Shown here: positions 15,854-22,947 of the stretch, in pieces
Numbering within the stretch: the stretch's first letter is position 1
Layout: each line of letters starts with the position of its first letter
IMG/VR virus record: IMGVR_UViG_3300046010_008436
Location: 1-27,710 of that record
Direction: 5' to 3' (one strand)
Source: a virus
Length of the DNA stretch: 27,710 nucleotides
Program-made: the position numbers and the translations under genes
Notes under the pieces: generated by a model
What the model saw: only the letters and a program-made list of their open reading frames with translations
Told to the model about the DNA's origin: nothing
The model's database searches: none

Positions 15854-16457
15854 TTTGCAATTCTTGTTTCGAAATATCTTTTACATGATGCAAGCATAAA
15901 TCTTCTTCGTCTGCCGGTATACTAGATATGATATCCCAACCCGAAGGTCTTTCATGAACTGCTCCGATCCATTTAATTTTAGGACTTCGTTTATAAATTC
16001 GAAGTTGATAATCAGGCCAATTAATTCTATTTTTATCATCTTTAGACCATCCCCATTTTTGAATATGATCATCAGTAATGCCGTTAACAATATTTGCTCT
16101 AGGAACTGCAATACAATCGACATTTCTATTAATAGCAATAATCTCAGGTAGTATATCAATTAATGCTGCATCAGGCATTTCATCTGCATCAATATTGAAT
16201 ATCCATTCATTACTACATTGCTCTGTTAAGAAGTTTTTCTGAGAAGCAAAGTCTTTATTTAACTCTCGTTTAAAAAGTTTAATATGACGCATAGATTCAT
16301 GCTCTTCTAAAATAGCTTTAGTAATTGGATCTGTAGAATAATCATCTACCACAACAATCTCATCATGATCTTGTTTATTCTCTATAATGAAGGAGATTAA
16401 TTTTTCAATACATTCTCCTTCATTATGAGTCATTATAGCATAGCTAATATTAGGCAT
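15831..16457 (-). CDS. Glycosyltransferase family 2, WaaE/KdtX-like
   Basis: A 208-residue compact GT2 domain. It starts MPNISYAIMTHNEGECI, followed by EIVVVDDYSTD (33-43), the KDFASQKNFL block (68-77) and FNIDADEMPD (87-96), where DAD is the metal/nucleotide site. This arrangement with N-E-ASQKN and DADE is characteristic of the lipopolysaccharide-core glucosyltransferase WaaE/KdtX group. A late WIGAVHERP is also typical, and in that group it usually faces the acceptor. It is a little short for the family (about 250). It overlaps the upstream GT4 by 8 bases. In the island it may add the first or a branching hexose, but this is inference. Confidence 0.88.
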   Translation of the reverse strand: MPNISYAIMTHNEGECIEKLISFIIENKQDHDEIVVVDDYSTDPITKAILEEHESMRHIKLFKRELNKDFASQKNFLTEQCSNEWIFNIDADEMPDAALIDILPEIIAINRNVDCIAVPRANIVNGITDDHIQKWGWSKDDKNRINWPDYQLRIYKRSPKIKWIGAVHERPSGWDIISSIPADEEDLCLHHVKDISKQELQNEFYGTI

Positions 16458-17805
16458 CTTCTACTTTTTTAAGTTGAGTCAAATCAATTTTCTTTAACTT
16501 AGGTAAATCAATTTTTTTAACGTTTTCATTTTCTGCCTTTTTCAATTTAGGCAATTGAAGTTCAACTTTCTTTGGTATTTTATCAACCCATGGTGTAATT
16601 AAACTATCTAACGTTTCTTGCATTTTAGATAAAGAAAAATTATCTTTAATATGCTTTGTTGTTTTTCGAGACTTTTCTAAATAATTTTTATAATTCTTAA
16701 ATATATCTCGCATAATACCAATCACGTATCCTTGCTCTACCGACCACCAACTTGCTTCAGTTAATATAACTTTATCCCAAGCTGCTGAAGGATGTACATT
16801 AGTTAACTGCCCAGGTACTAAGAAACTTGTATCTTTATCTAAAAAATCTAAATGACCAGACCAATTAGAAGCGATAACAGGCTTACCTGTAATAGCAGCT
16901 TCTATTAATGGACGACCGAATCCTTCTCCTTTAGTTAAAGACACGTGAACTTTTACTTTAGGATGATTATACAAATCATTCATCTCAGCATCAGTTAAGT
17001 CTCCATGAATTACATATATATTAGGTAATACTTTTGTATCAACAGTTTTTTTAATAATGTCAATTTTATTCTGCAATTGATCTCTGTCGACAATGCTAGG
17101 TTTACCGCCTGAAGTCTTAAGTATTAATGCCGGAGCGTTTGTTTTATTTTTAAATGACTCTAAAAATAACTTAATCGTTAACGCTACATTTTTTCTGTCT
17201 TCTCCGAACTGGCCAGGCAACCAATGTCCTACGAATAAAAATGCAAAGTCTTCTTTAACTTGAGACATTATGTCTTTAACTGTATCTGAACTAGTTTCAG
17301 AATCTTTGTTAAAAACATCTAAATTTAAGCCTTCAAAAAGAACTTCAATTGGTCTTTCACATTTCAAATGCCCTATTGGCTGATTTGTTCTAGAGTCACG
17401 TTTTTCATATGAAGCTGCTTCAAAAACATCTTTAGCATGTTTCGAAGACACTAATACTAAATCCATTTTATTTATACCTTCGATCCATTCTGGACTACAT
17501 AATGTAGTTTCAATGCCAGCAGTAACTCCTATATTAAGTTTACCTACCCGCTGAAACTCATTCGGAACTGTTACTTGCATATATATATCAGGTTGTTGAT
17601 TCAACGACCCCATTAGCATTCTACTAATGATATCCTGATCCTCATTACTTAATGCATTCATAGGAGTATCACCCCAACGAGTTGATACAATTTTAATATC
17701 ATATTTTTCAGTAGCAATTAACGCTCTTACTAAATCTCTACTACGCTCACCATATCCACTACGTGTAGCAATGGGAGCTTGAAATACCAATAATGGTTTA
17801 CTCAT
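16450..17805 (-). CDS. Glycosyltransferase family 4 with C-terminal LPKLKK repeats
   Basis: A 451-residue GT-B enzyme. The N-terminal domain holds RSGYGERSRD (15-24), an acceptor-side glycine loop, and the C-terminal domain has FVGHWLPGQFGEDRKN (191-206) and the donor-binding SLTKGEGFGRPLIEAAITG (289-307), with E294 and E302 forming the E-x7-E motif of GT4 retaining enzymes. The tail from about 413 is unusual: it contains three short copies of a lysine-rich unit, QLPKLKKAE (417-425), DLPKLKKID (433-441) and DLTQLKKVE (441-449). The same unit begins the adjacent GT4 at 17809-19233. No membrane segment is visible. The gene lies 3 bases after that GT4, consistent with stoichiometric expression. 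Substrate unknown. Confidence 0.9.
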   Translation of the reverse strand: MSKPLLVFQAPIATRSGYGERSRDLVRALIATEKYDIKIVSTRWGDTPMNALSNEDQDIISRMLMGSLNQQPDIYMQVTVPNEFQRVGKLNIGVTAGIETTLCSPEWIEGINKMDLVLVSSKHAKDVFEAASYEKRDSRTNQPIGHLKCERPIEVLFEGLNLDVFNKDSETSSDTVKDIMSQVKEDFAFLFVGHWLPGQFGEDRKNVALTIKLFLESFKNKTNAPALILKTSGGKPSIVDRDQLQNKIDIIKKTVDTKVLPNIYVIHGDLTDAEMNDLYNHPKVKVHVSLTKGEGFGRPLIEAAITGKPVIASNWSGHLDFLDKDTSFLVPGQLTNVHPSAAWDKVILTEASWWSVEQGYVIGIMRDIFKNYKNYLEKSRKTTKHIKDNFSLSKMQETLDSLITPWVDKIPKKVELQLPKLKKAENENVKKIDLPKLKKIDLTQLKKVEDA

Positions 17806-17808
17806 AAC

Positions 17809-19233
17809 TTAAATTTTAATCAATTCAACTTTAACTCTTGGACTCCAATTTGCAAATGCAGTATTCATATCTTTAACAAATCGCTCACCCATTGACTCTG
17901 CACTCAATCCTGTTTCTTTAGACAACATCCATTCTCTGCCAGCTTTACCTCTTCGCTTTCTTTCTACACGATCTCTATCATACCAAGTTTTAAGTGCTAC
18001 TGCACAATCTCTGAAGTCGGCAATATCATCAAATATATATGGAGTAGGAGGAGACCCTTGTAATGTTCTTACTGCCGGGAATACTGGCTCAACCCATTCG
18101 CCATGTGTTGTGTATCGTTTAACTGAATTAGTTTGAAATTCATCATTATAATCATATTCAGTTAAGTATTTTCCAGAATCGTCTTTAAATCCACATTGAT
18201 CTTGCATACCGCCAGTCACATTAACTACTATAGGAGTACCTGTCATTACAGATTCTGCAGTACCTAATCCAAATCCTTCATTAGAAGCAATGTTAGCAGT
18301 AATATCTGAAATATTATATAAGTAATTTAACTCTTTAGTTGTTATAATTCGATTACTTGTAAATTTAACTTTATACGGGCACAACTCATTAATTACTGCT
18401 GGTAGATCCGTGCCATTATCATCTACTTGCTCTGTATGCATTAACAACAAACATTTGTCAGCCTTTTCTTTAGATAAAGTGTCGCAAAACTCTTTAAATC
18501 CTAAAATTAAATCCGACGTATGCTTTCTTCTAATATTACGAGCATTATAAAATGTAATAAAATCAATATCATCCCCGACTAACTCTTTACGGAAATTCTG
18601 CAATTCATTCCATTCAGGATGAGTCTCGTCAATTGGATAGAAGCTATTTTGATTAATACCGTGCGGTACATAAGTAACTTGCCAATCTTCATGTTTAGTA
18701 TTTTTAAGTACCTGCTTAACAATATTATATGTCTGTTTAGATATACACATCAACAAATCACAAGACTCGTAAAATGGCTTATTCCATCTAGGATAAGGGA
18801 CGTCATCCCAAATAGTGTAATAAAATAATGGCATTAATTGTCTTAATTCATGTTCCATTCCATAAAGCCAGCCCCAAAATCTAGGATCTGTAAAGTGCAG
18901 TACTGCGTCTGGCTTTTCAATATTAATAATCTCTCTTAATACTTCTGGATTACCGTATCCGCTAAATGGATATAATTTTAAGTATGCATCTTCTACTCCC
19001 GTCTGCTGCGCAGTGTCGTGGCATAAATCTAATACCTTACCTTGATCTGGATGCTGAACGGCAGCTGCTAATTGTACCCAGTCAAACTCTTTACAAGTTT
19101 GCATTACAATTTCGCGTGACATCGTTGCAATACCAGAATGCATACGTAAATCATCAGAAAGTAATAAGATTTTCTTTTTCTTTGGCTTGTTAGGATCAAC
19201 CTTACGAAGCTTTGGCAATTGTATTTGCGTCAT
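17809..19233 (-). CDS. Glycosyltransferase family 4
   Basis: A 474-residue GT-B fold glycosyltransferase and the first gene of the sugar island. The N-terminus carries a basic tag, QLPKLRKVD (5-13) followed by a run of lysines, and then the first Rossmann strand KILLLSDDLRMHSGIAT (21-37). Later blocks are VTYVPHGIN (187-194), the inter-domain start of the second Rossmann domain, FITFYNARNIRRKH, and ANIASNEGFGLGTAESVMTG (313-332) with E319 and E327 as the E-x7-E donor motif. TGTPIVVNVTGGMQDQCG follows, as in GT4. A 55-base A/T-rich gap with a possible promoter element precedes it. The shared LPKL tag with the next enzyme hints at a complex. Donor sugar unknown. Confidence 0.9.
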   Translation of the reverse strand: MTQIQLPKLRKVDPNKPKKKKILLLSDDLRMHSGIATMSREIVMQTCKEFDWVQLAAAVQHPDQGKVLDLCHDTAQQTGVEDAYLKLYPFSGYGNPEVLREIINIEKPDAVLHFTDPRFWGWLYGMEHELRQLMPLFYYTIWDDVPYPRWNKPFYESCDLLMCISKQTYNIVKQVLKNTKHEDWQVTYVPHGINQNSFYPIDETHPEWNELQNFRKELVGDDIDFITFYNARNIRRKHTSDLILGFKEFCDTLSKEKADKCLLLMHTEQVDDNGTDLPAVINELCPYKVKFTSNRIITTKELNYLYNISDITANIASNEGFGLGTAESVMTGTPIVVNVTGGMQDQCGFKDDSGKYLTEYDYNDEFQTNSVKRYTTHGEWVEPVFPAVRTLQGSPPTPYIFDDIADFRDCAVALKTWYDRDRVERKRRGKAGREWMLSKETGLSAESMGERFVKDMNTAFANWSPRVKVELIKI

Positions 19234-19246
19234 AACCTTTATTGAA

Positions 19247-19257
19247 TAATTTATAAT
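19247..19257 (-). promoter_or_regulatory. Candidate promoter-like element before the sugar island, ATTATAAATTA
   Basis: The minus strand reads ATTATAAATTA, 13 bases before the ATG at 19233 and inside the 50-base non-coding gap that separates the replication genes from the sugar island. The core TATAAATT is one base from the T4 late consensus TATAAATA. The identical 11-mer precedes the gene at 1549, the other clear gap after the island. The location suits a transcription start for the island. The evidence is weak because the DNA is so AT-rich. Confidence 0.28.
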
Positions 19258-19288
19258 AAATATGAAATTCTATTGAAAAACGGCGATT

Positions 19289-19438
19289 TTAATAGCAGTA
19301 TTTACAATATTTTGGATTACTTACATTTTGTTTAGTTGATGCATTTTTAATTGTGTACTTAGTACCACAATCAACACATACAAACGTTGTTTTTTGCTCT
19401 AAGACTGTACGCTCTAATACTGCTGTTTCGTTTTTCAT
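19289..19438 (-). CDS. Tiny zinc-finger-like protein, 49 aa
   Basis: A short frame from ATG at 19438 to TAA at 19289 encoding MKNETAVLERTVLEQ and then a zinc-ribbon pattern: CVDC at 21-24 and CKYC at 45-48, giving CxxC-x20-CxxC. Its ATG overlaps the stop of the gene upstream as ATGA, which strongly supports translation. Small CxxC/CxxC proteins are common in T4-like phages and usually bind zinc. Some modulate transcription or replication, but no specific function can be assigned here. A ~15-residue helical N-terminus precedes the ribbon. Confidence 0.75.
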   Translation of the reverse strand: MKNETAVLERTVLEQKTTFVCVDCGTKYTIKNASTKQNVSNPKYCKYCY

Positions 19439-19623
19439 TTACTTTTAAAGATTAATTTATCTATATTCCAAAATATTAATGCACCTACAAACTGAAATCC
19501 TATAATGGTCCAAAAGTTGGACCATCCTAATACATCATGCATCAACCACATACATGGCCATGATACAACTATACCTAATTGCCATTTAGCGTGATATAAC
19601 AAGTATTGTTTAAGATTTTTCAT
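19435..19623 (-). CDS. Small membrane protein, two predicted TM segments, 62 aa
   Basis: A 62-residue protein from ATG at 19623 to TGA at 19435. Residues about 14-31 (WQLGIVVSWPCMWLMHDV) and 35-55 (NFWTIIGFQFVGALIFWNIDK) are hydrophobic and separated by a short loop. This predicts a two-pass inner-membrane protein with a basic N-terminus and a C-terminal KLIFKSK. The pattern WP.M plus N.IG.QF.GALIFWNID is one I associate with unnamed small membrane proteins of large T4-like phages. It overlaps the upstream SLOG-like gene by 14 bases and the downstream zinc protein by 4. A holin is possible from size alone, but nothing else supports it. Confidence 0.8.
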   Translation of the reverse strand: MKNLKQYLLYHAKWQLGIVVSWPCMWLMHDVLGWSNFWTIIGFQFVGALIFWNIDKLIFKSK

Positions 19624-20068
19624 TTACTATTACTACTGGTTTATTATGTTTTTGCGCCATACTAACTGCGTGTTGCGATCCTTTAGATGTTGATGTGCTG
19701 TCAATAAAGGCAATCATATTATCGCAATACCTAGCTATCAACTCATTTCTATGAAAGAATTGAGATGTGTGATAAGGCTTACTGTAATAGTGTTCATTCA
19801 TTGCTGAATATAAATTTTTAACCGTGTGAGCAGGATTAAACTCTTTGTATTTAACTCCTAACTCTAGAGCGTACTTCTTTGCATATTTATCTGCTCCTGC
19901 CGGAGCTCCCCCTGATACAATTTCCAATTTATCTCCAAACGTTTGTTTGAGTTTAAAAATCATATCACGTATCTTTCTTTTGTTTTCGTAGATTCTGCTT
20001 CCTACTATAGCAACTTTCATTAACTCAGGATCAGATTTTAATCTACTCATTATTTGGAATTTATTCAT
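19610..20068 (-). CDS. SLOG/YspA-like nucleotide-binding protein
   Basis: A 152-residue Rossmann-like protein of the SLOG superfamily (YspA, DUF2493-like). The first strand and loop read MKVAIVGSRIY (17-27). The diagnostic GGAPAGADKYA (53-63), which in SLOG proteins holds a nucleotide-derived ligand, is intact. RNELIARYCDNMIAF (107-121) and STSKGSQHA (126-134) complete the family layout. Such proteins are thought to bind or process nucleotide ligands, and some occur in phage defence and counter-defence contexts. The phage protein has no fused effector. Start is ATG at 20068, overlapping the nuclease stop as ATGA; a later in-frame ATG at 20020 matches the bare family start. Biological role unknown. 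Confidence 0.82.
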   Translation of the reverse strand: MNKFQIMSRLKSDPELMKVAIVGSRIYENKRKIRDMIFKLKQTFGDKLEIVSGGAPAGADKYAKKYALELGVKYKEFNPAHTVKNLYSAMNEHYYSKPYHTSQFFHRNELIARYCDNMIAFIDSTSTSKGSQHAVSMAQKHNKPVVIVNEKS

Positions 20069-21015
20069 TTAATTCTATTTGCTTTTGGGCACAATTCTTC
20101 TTTATCTGCAAATTCACAATACTTACAATTCTTCAATCCTTTATCTCCTATTGCAGGATACTCAGCAGTTGTGTTATAACTCCCATCAGGGTTGAAACAG
20201 GTAGACACAAAATTATCAATTTCAGCGCTTAACTTTTTTCTAGTTATGCGACCTGAAGCTGGGGCAAATTCTTGCACACGCTTTTGTGGATACATGAATC
20301 CTTCAATCAACTTTCGCTTAACAATGAAATATTGTACGTCAATCTTATCTTCGTCAAACCCATATTGTTTTGCAAAATATGATTTATATAAAACTAACTG
20401 AGAAGTCTTAATCTTATCTGCCTTAGCATATTGATTCCAACCTTTCGTGCTAGTTTTAATATCTATAATAATTATCCTATCTTCTACCGTATCACGCAGT
20501 ACTAAATCAATAAAACCATTCATATATACATGCTCATTAGCTTCAGATGCCTGAACATATAAAGGCATTTCAATGCCTACTAACTCATAACCTTTATTAG
20601 TAAAATAGTCAGCTCTACGTTTCTTAACCCAATCTAAAATTGCAACCCCATCTTCATAAAATTCTTGAAGCTGAGTTGCATTAGAAAAATGTTCATGATT
20701 GTTATCAATAACTGACATCATATAATTCTGAGTCATTTGCTCTTGCAAACACTCAGCCAAATTCAATTTGTCAGCTGCCTTAATTGATTCGCGATACATT
20801 GTATTCAAATACCATTGTAGCACTTCATGGAATGAAGTACCGAATACAGTATGAATGGATGGACCGCCGAACCGAGTACGGTCAATATAATTGAGTTTCC
20901 ATTTATGTGGACATGAACTCCACATAGCGAACTGACTATATGAAATAGTCTTATGATCCGGATTCTTTTCAGGAGCAACTGCTCTAAATAACTGACCTAA
21001 CGCACTTAATGCCAT
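20065..21015 (-). CDS. PD-(D/E)XK nuclease, Cas4/RecB-like with Fe-S cysteines
   Basis: A 316-residue exonuclease-type protein of the PDDEXK_1 group. The core reads GFIDLVLRD (167-175, D170) then IIIIDIKTSTKGW (181-193), with D185 and K187 as the D-x-K, then QLVLYKSYF (206-214) matching the QxxxY of RecB-family nucleases, with H63 in FGTSFHEVLQ. One cysteine (C35, in SSCPHKW) and three near the C-terminus (C297, C300, C309, in CKYCEF...CP) have the spacing of the 4Fe-4S site of Cas4 and AddB. In phages such proteins are thought to process DNA ends for recombination or replication. A Cas4-like name does not imply CRISPR, and no array is present here. It starts 47 bases after DUF3310, the widest gap in this module. 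Confidence 0.88.
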   Translation of the reverse strand: MALSALGQLFRAVAPEKNPDHKTISYSQFAMWSSCPHKWKLNYIDRTRFGGPSIHTVFGTSFHEVLQWYLNTMYRESIKAADKLNLAECLQEQMTQNYMMSVIDNNHEHFSNATQLQEFYEDGVAILDWVKKRRADYFTNKGYELVGIEMPLYVQASEANEHVYMNGFIDLVLRDTVEDRIIIIDIKTSTKGWNQYAKADKIKTSQLVLYKSYFAKQYGFDEDKIDVQYFIVKRKLIEGFMYPQKRVQEFAPASGRITRKKLSAEIDNFVSTCFNPDGSYNTTAEYPAIGDKGLKNCKYCEFADKEELCPKANRIK

Positions 21016-21032
21016 ACTATAATTAATTTTCT

Positions 21033-21062
21033 ATAATATAAGAAAACCAATTGTATGTTCAA
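21033..21062 (-). promoter_or_regulatory. Candidate sigma70-like promoter before the nuclease gene
   Basis: On the minus strand TTGAAC (21057-21062) and TATTAT (21033-21038) are 18 bases apart in the gap between the DUF3310 and nuclease genes. The -10 box is 5 of 6 to the consensus and the -35 box 4 of 6. The gap is otherwise AT-rich, so this could be a chance match. It would drive the nuclease, SLOG and downstream genes. Confidence 0.28.
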
Positions 21063-21335
21063 TTATTTCTTTTGGATTTGTTCAGCTCTTCTTTTGAGAT
21101 ACCAAATGGCTTTGTTAAGATCTTCTAATTCTTTTGAAGCGTCTTTTTTGCCGGCACGAGAGATATACTTAACAGCATTGCCTAAACAAAAATCTAGATC
21201 CCAGGCTTCGATTACTTTGATAGCTTCATACACATTATTTTCTCCGCCATAATGAGCCGGATGGTTAACGGTCTCATTATGAGGTGCAGTTTTACCTCTG
21301 CCTGGTTGTACGTGATATATTAATTCTTGTTCCAT
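21063..21335 (-). CDS. DUF3310 family phage protein
   Basis: A 90-residue protein that carries the full DUF3310 signature: VNHPAHYGG (23-31), YEAIKVIEAW (36-45), FCLGNAVKYISRAGKK (49-64), and LEDLNKAIWYLKRR (71-84). The family is widespread in phages of many hosts and is often annotated as a nucleotide-kinase-like or SaV-like protein, though its biochemical role is not established. The position between the clamp-loader small subunit and the nuclease fits a link to DNA or nucleotide metabolism. It begins with ATG at 21335, five bases upstream of nothing but the 62-like stop at 21341. No membrane segment. Confidence 0.93.
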   Translation of the reverse strand: MEQELIYHVQPGRGKTAPHNETVNHPAHYGGENNVYEAIKVIEAWDLDFCLGNAVKYISRAGKKDASKELEDLNKAIWYLKRRAEQIQKK

Positions 21336-21340
21336 ATGGA

Positions 21341-21787
21341 TTATTTATTTTTTAAAAGTTTATCTACCTCTTTATCTGTTTTACCGTATTTTTTCACTAT
21401 TTCCTTTAACGATAACAGTCTATCTCCAGTATACAATTCTAAGTATTCCACAGCTTCCTTCTCTGAAATTAAGAAGTGCTTTGACAGTAATTCCACCAAC
21501 TCAGGACTGTATTTAGATTCTTTGCTACCTTTAACATACTTATTATAAGTCTTTTGCTTCGGAAGAATGTCTAAGTATAATTTATAAACTTCTTCTGGAG
21601 ATAACAAACCTATAGTATATTTTTGCAATTCATTTACTAAATCAACCCAATCCATATTCATAGATAACCATCTGTTAATCATATACGGAGTGAATGACTT
21701 TTTATCTTCATCACTCAGTTTACTCCAAGCAGTTTTCTTATCTGTAATATTAGATAAATGATCGAATATGGTAGCTGCTTTACTCAT
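21341..21787 (-). CDS. 62: Clamp loader small subunit, gp62-like
   Basis: A 148-residue helical protein corresponding to T4 gene 62, the subunit that pairs with gp44 to open the sliding clamp. The block WSKLSDEDKKSF (21-32) followed by PYMINRWLSM (34-43) is the best landmark: a similar PF-x-VNR-x-LS core marks gp62-like subunits of marine T4-like phages. LPKQKTYNKYVK near 75-86 is a second family-like segment. The T4 subunit is longer (187). I chose the ATG at 21787 because it overlaps the zinc-ribbon gene by 8 bases and starts just before the first family helix. The longer frame to 21853 adds 22 residues that match nothing I recognise. Gene order 45-44-62 supports the call. Confidence 0.82.
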   Translation of the reverse strand: MSKAATIFDHLSNITDKKTAWSKLSDEDKKSFTPYMINRWLSMNMDWVDLVNELQKYTIGLLSPEEVYKLYLDILPKQKTYNKYVKGSKESKYSPELVELLSKHFLISEKEAVEYLELYTGDRLLSLKEIVKKYGKTDKEVDKLLKNK

Positions 21788-22016
21788 TTGGAATGTCAAA
21801 TTCTGCATTAATGTTTCCGCACGCAGTACACATAAACACTTGAATTGGAACAATTTGATCGTCTTTAGCTCCTGTCAATAGTTTGCTAATCTTCTTAAAT
21901 TTCATAGCCGGCATAAACATATCATTCTCGCATCCTTCAGCATCGCATACAATAGATTTAGCTTTTGACAAATTAATCTTTTGTCCTTGTTGTCCTTGTT
22001 GTCCTTGTTTAATCAT
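21780..22016 (-). CDS. Zinc-ribbon protein with GQQ repeats, 78 aa
   Basis: A 78-residue protein. After the opening MIKQGQQGQQGQKINL comes a two-knuckle zinc pattern, C24 and C29 (CDAEGC), then C63 and C66 (CTAC). The middle (MKFKKISKLLTG, 38-49) looks basic and amphipathic. The Gly-Gln-Gln unit is encoded by a 9-base tandem repeat. The gene sits between 44 and 62 with overlaps and a one-base gap, so it is tightly linked to the clamp loader. Similar small ribbons are seen in large phages, but I cannot give a function. It might bridge the loader or DNA. Confidence 0.78.
   Translation of the reverse strand: MIKQGQQGQQGQKINLSKAKSIVCDAEGCENDMFMPAMKFKKISKLLTGAKDDQIVPIQVFMCTACGNINAEFDIPNE
21981..22007 (-). 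repeat. Three perfect copies of a 9-base tandem repeat
   Basis: The plus strand reads TTGTCCTTG three times in a row. Because the unit is a multiple of three, it lies in frame in the zinc-ribbon gene and encodes a Gln-Gly-Gln tail just after its start. Such short in-frame repeats can change length by slippage without a frameshift. Confidence 0.85.
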
Positions 22017-22017
22017 C

Positions 22018-22947
22018 TTAATATAATTCGTTAATAATTTTTACAAACATTGCGCACACGTTAATTTCTTTATCAACAACCATGGAGTCTTGATATTGAT
22101 GCTCTGCAATGATTAATATAATAGAAGCAATATGCCCTACTGCAAATAAATCTAAGTTGTCGTATAAGTGTCTATATAATGCAGTGTAATCTTTTACATG
22201 ACTATCTGCTAACAACTGACGTATTGAGGTAAATAACTGCTTCTTATCTTTAATAGTCTGAAGCATCTCAATAATCTTGTCCATATAATTAGACTCGATT
22301 AATGATTGCTTATCAATAGTCAATTCCCCATTAACTACTTGACGTTGGCAGGAATTTAAAATTCTTCTAATGTCTGGATATCCAGCATTTACAATACTTA
22401 CCAAATCTTCAGGCTTTACTGATACTCCTTCAATCTTTAAGATTTCATTTACTCGTATTGCTACATCCTTTTTACTAGGAGGAGTAATTGCAAATACCTG
22501 ACATCTAGATTGAATAGGATCAATAATCTTTTCAACGTAATTACATGTTAATATAAAACGAGTAGTCTTACTAAACGTCTCCATTAAATTACGAAGTGCA
22601 GCTTGAGCATTTGGAGTTAGATAATCTGCCTCATCTAAGATGATCAACTTCCATTGACGGAATCCAATAGTCGACGCAAAACTCTTAATCTTCTCTCTTA
22701 CAGTCTCTACATTGTTTTCATCTGATGCATTAATGTACATCAGATCACAATCAATGTTTTTTGCAATCAACTTTGCCATTGTAGTTTTACCTGTACCTGC
22801 AGATCCATAAAACAATAAATGAGGTACGTCGCCATTTTCGAGATATATCTTTACCTTATCTACAATAGACTGATTACCTACATACCCTTCTAGAGTATCA
22901 GGTCTATACTTCTCTACCCAAAGAGTGTGTTCTGAATTTCCAAACAT
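22018..22947 (-). CDS. 44: Clamp loader large subunit, gp44-like AAA+ ATPase
   Basis: A 309-residue AAA+ protein equivalent to T4 gp44 and to small RFC subunits. It uses ATP to load the sliding clamp onto primed DNA for the phage polymerase. Visible are VEKYRPDTLEGYVG (11-24), Walker A FYGSAGTGKTT (46-56), Walker B LIILDEAD (101-108), sensor 1 TCN (134-136) and the SRC arginine-finger motif (147-149). The C-terminal ~100 residues are the helical collar. Length is close to T4 gp44 (319). Neighbours are the 111-residue unknown upstream (adjacent, no gap) and the zinc ribbon downstream. Assignment is secure. Confidence 0.96.
   Translation of the reverse strand: MFGNSEHTLWVEKYRPDTLEGYVGNQSIVDKVKIYLENGDVPHLLFYGSAGTGKTTMAKLIAKNIDCDLMYINASDENNVETVREKIKSFASTIGFRQWKLIILDEADYLTPNAQAALRNLMETFSKTTRFILTCNYVEKIIDPIQSRCQVFAITPPSKKDVAIRVNEILKIEGVSVKPEDLVSIVNAGYPDIRRILNSCQRQVVNGELTIDKQSLIESNYMDKIIEMLQTIKDKKQLFTSIRQLLADSHVKDYTALYRHLYDNLDLFAVGHIASIILIIAEHQYQDSMVVDKEINVCAMFVKIINELY

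Noticed and set aside
15881-16159. Minus-strand frame in another phase within the GT2 gene at 15831-16457
   Set aside because: The overlapping frame encodes a well-conserved GT2 domain with DAD and ASQKN motifs. The alternative product is hydrophobic and Leu/Ile-rich in a way expected of a shifted frame.
19271-19290. Possible terminator in the gap before the sugar island
   Set aside because: The GC-rich core flanked by A and T runs does not form a matched stem when its two sides are compared.
20065-21015. Cas4-like gene as evidence of a CRISPR locus
   Set aside because: There is no array of regularly spaced repeats and no other cas gene. Cas4/RecB-like nucleases are common in phages without CRISPR.
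21788-21853. 22-residue N-terminal extension of the gp62-like protein
   Set aside because: It would lie over the zinc-ribbon gene, carries three cysteine- or hydrophobic-rich residues unlike the family, and the ATG at 21787 gives a small overlap.
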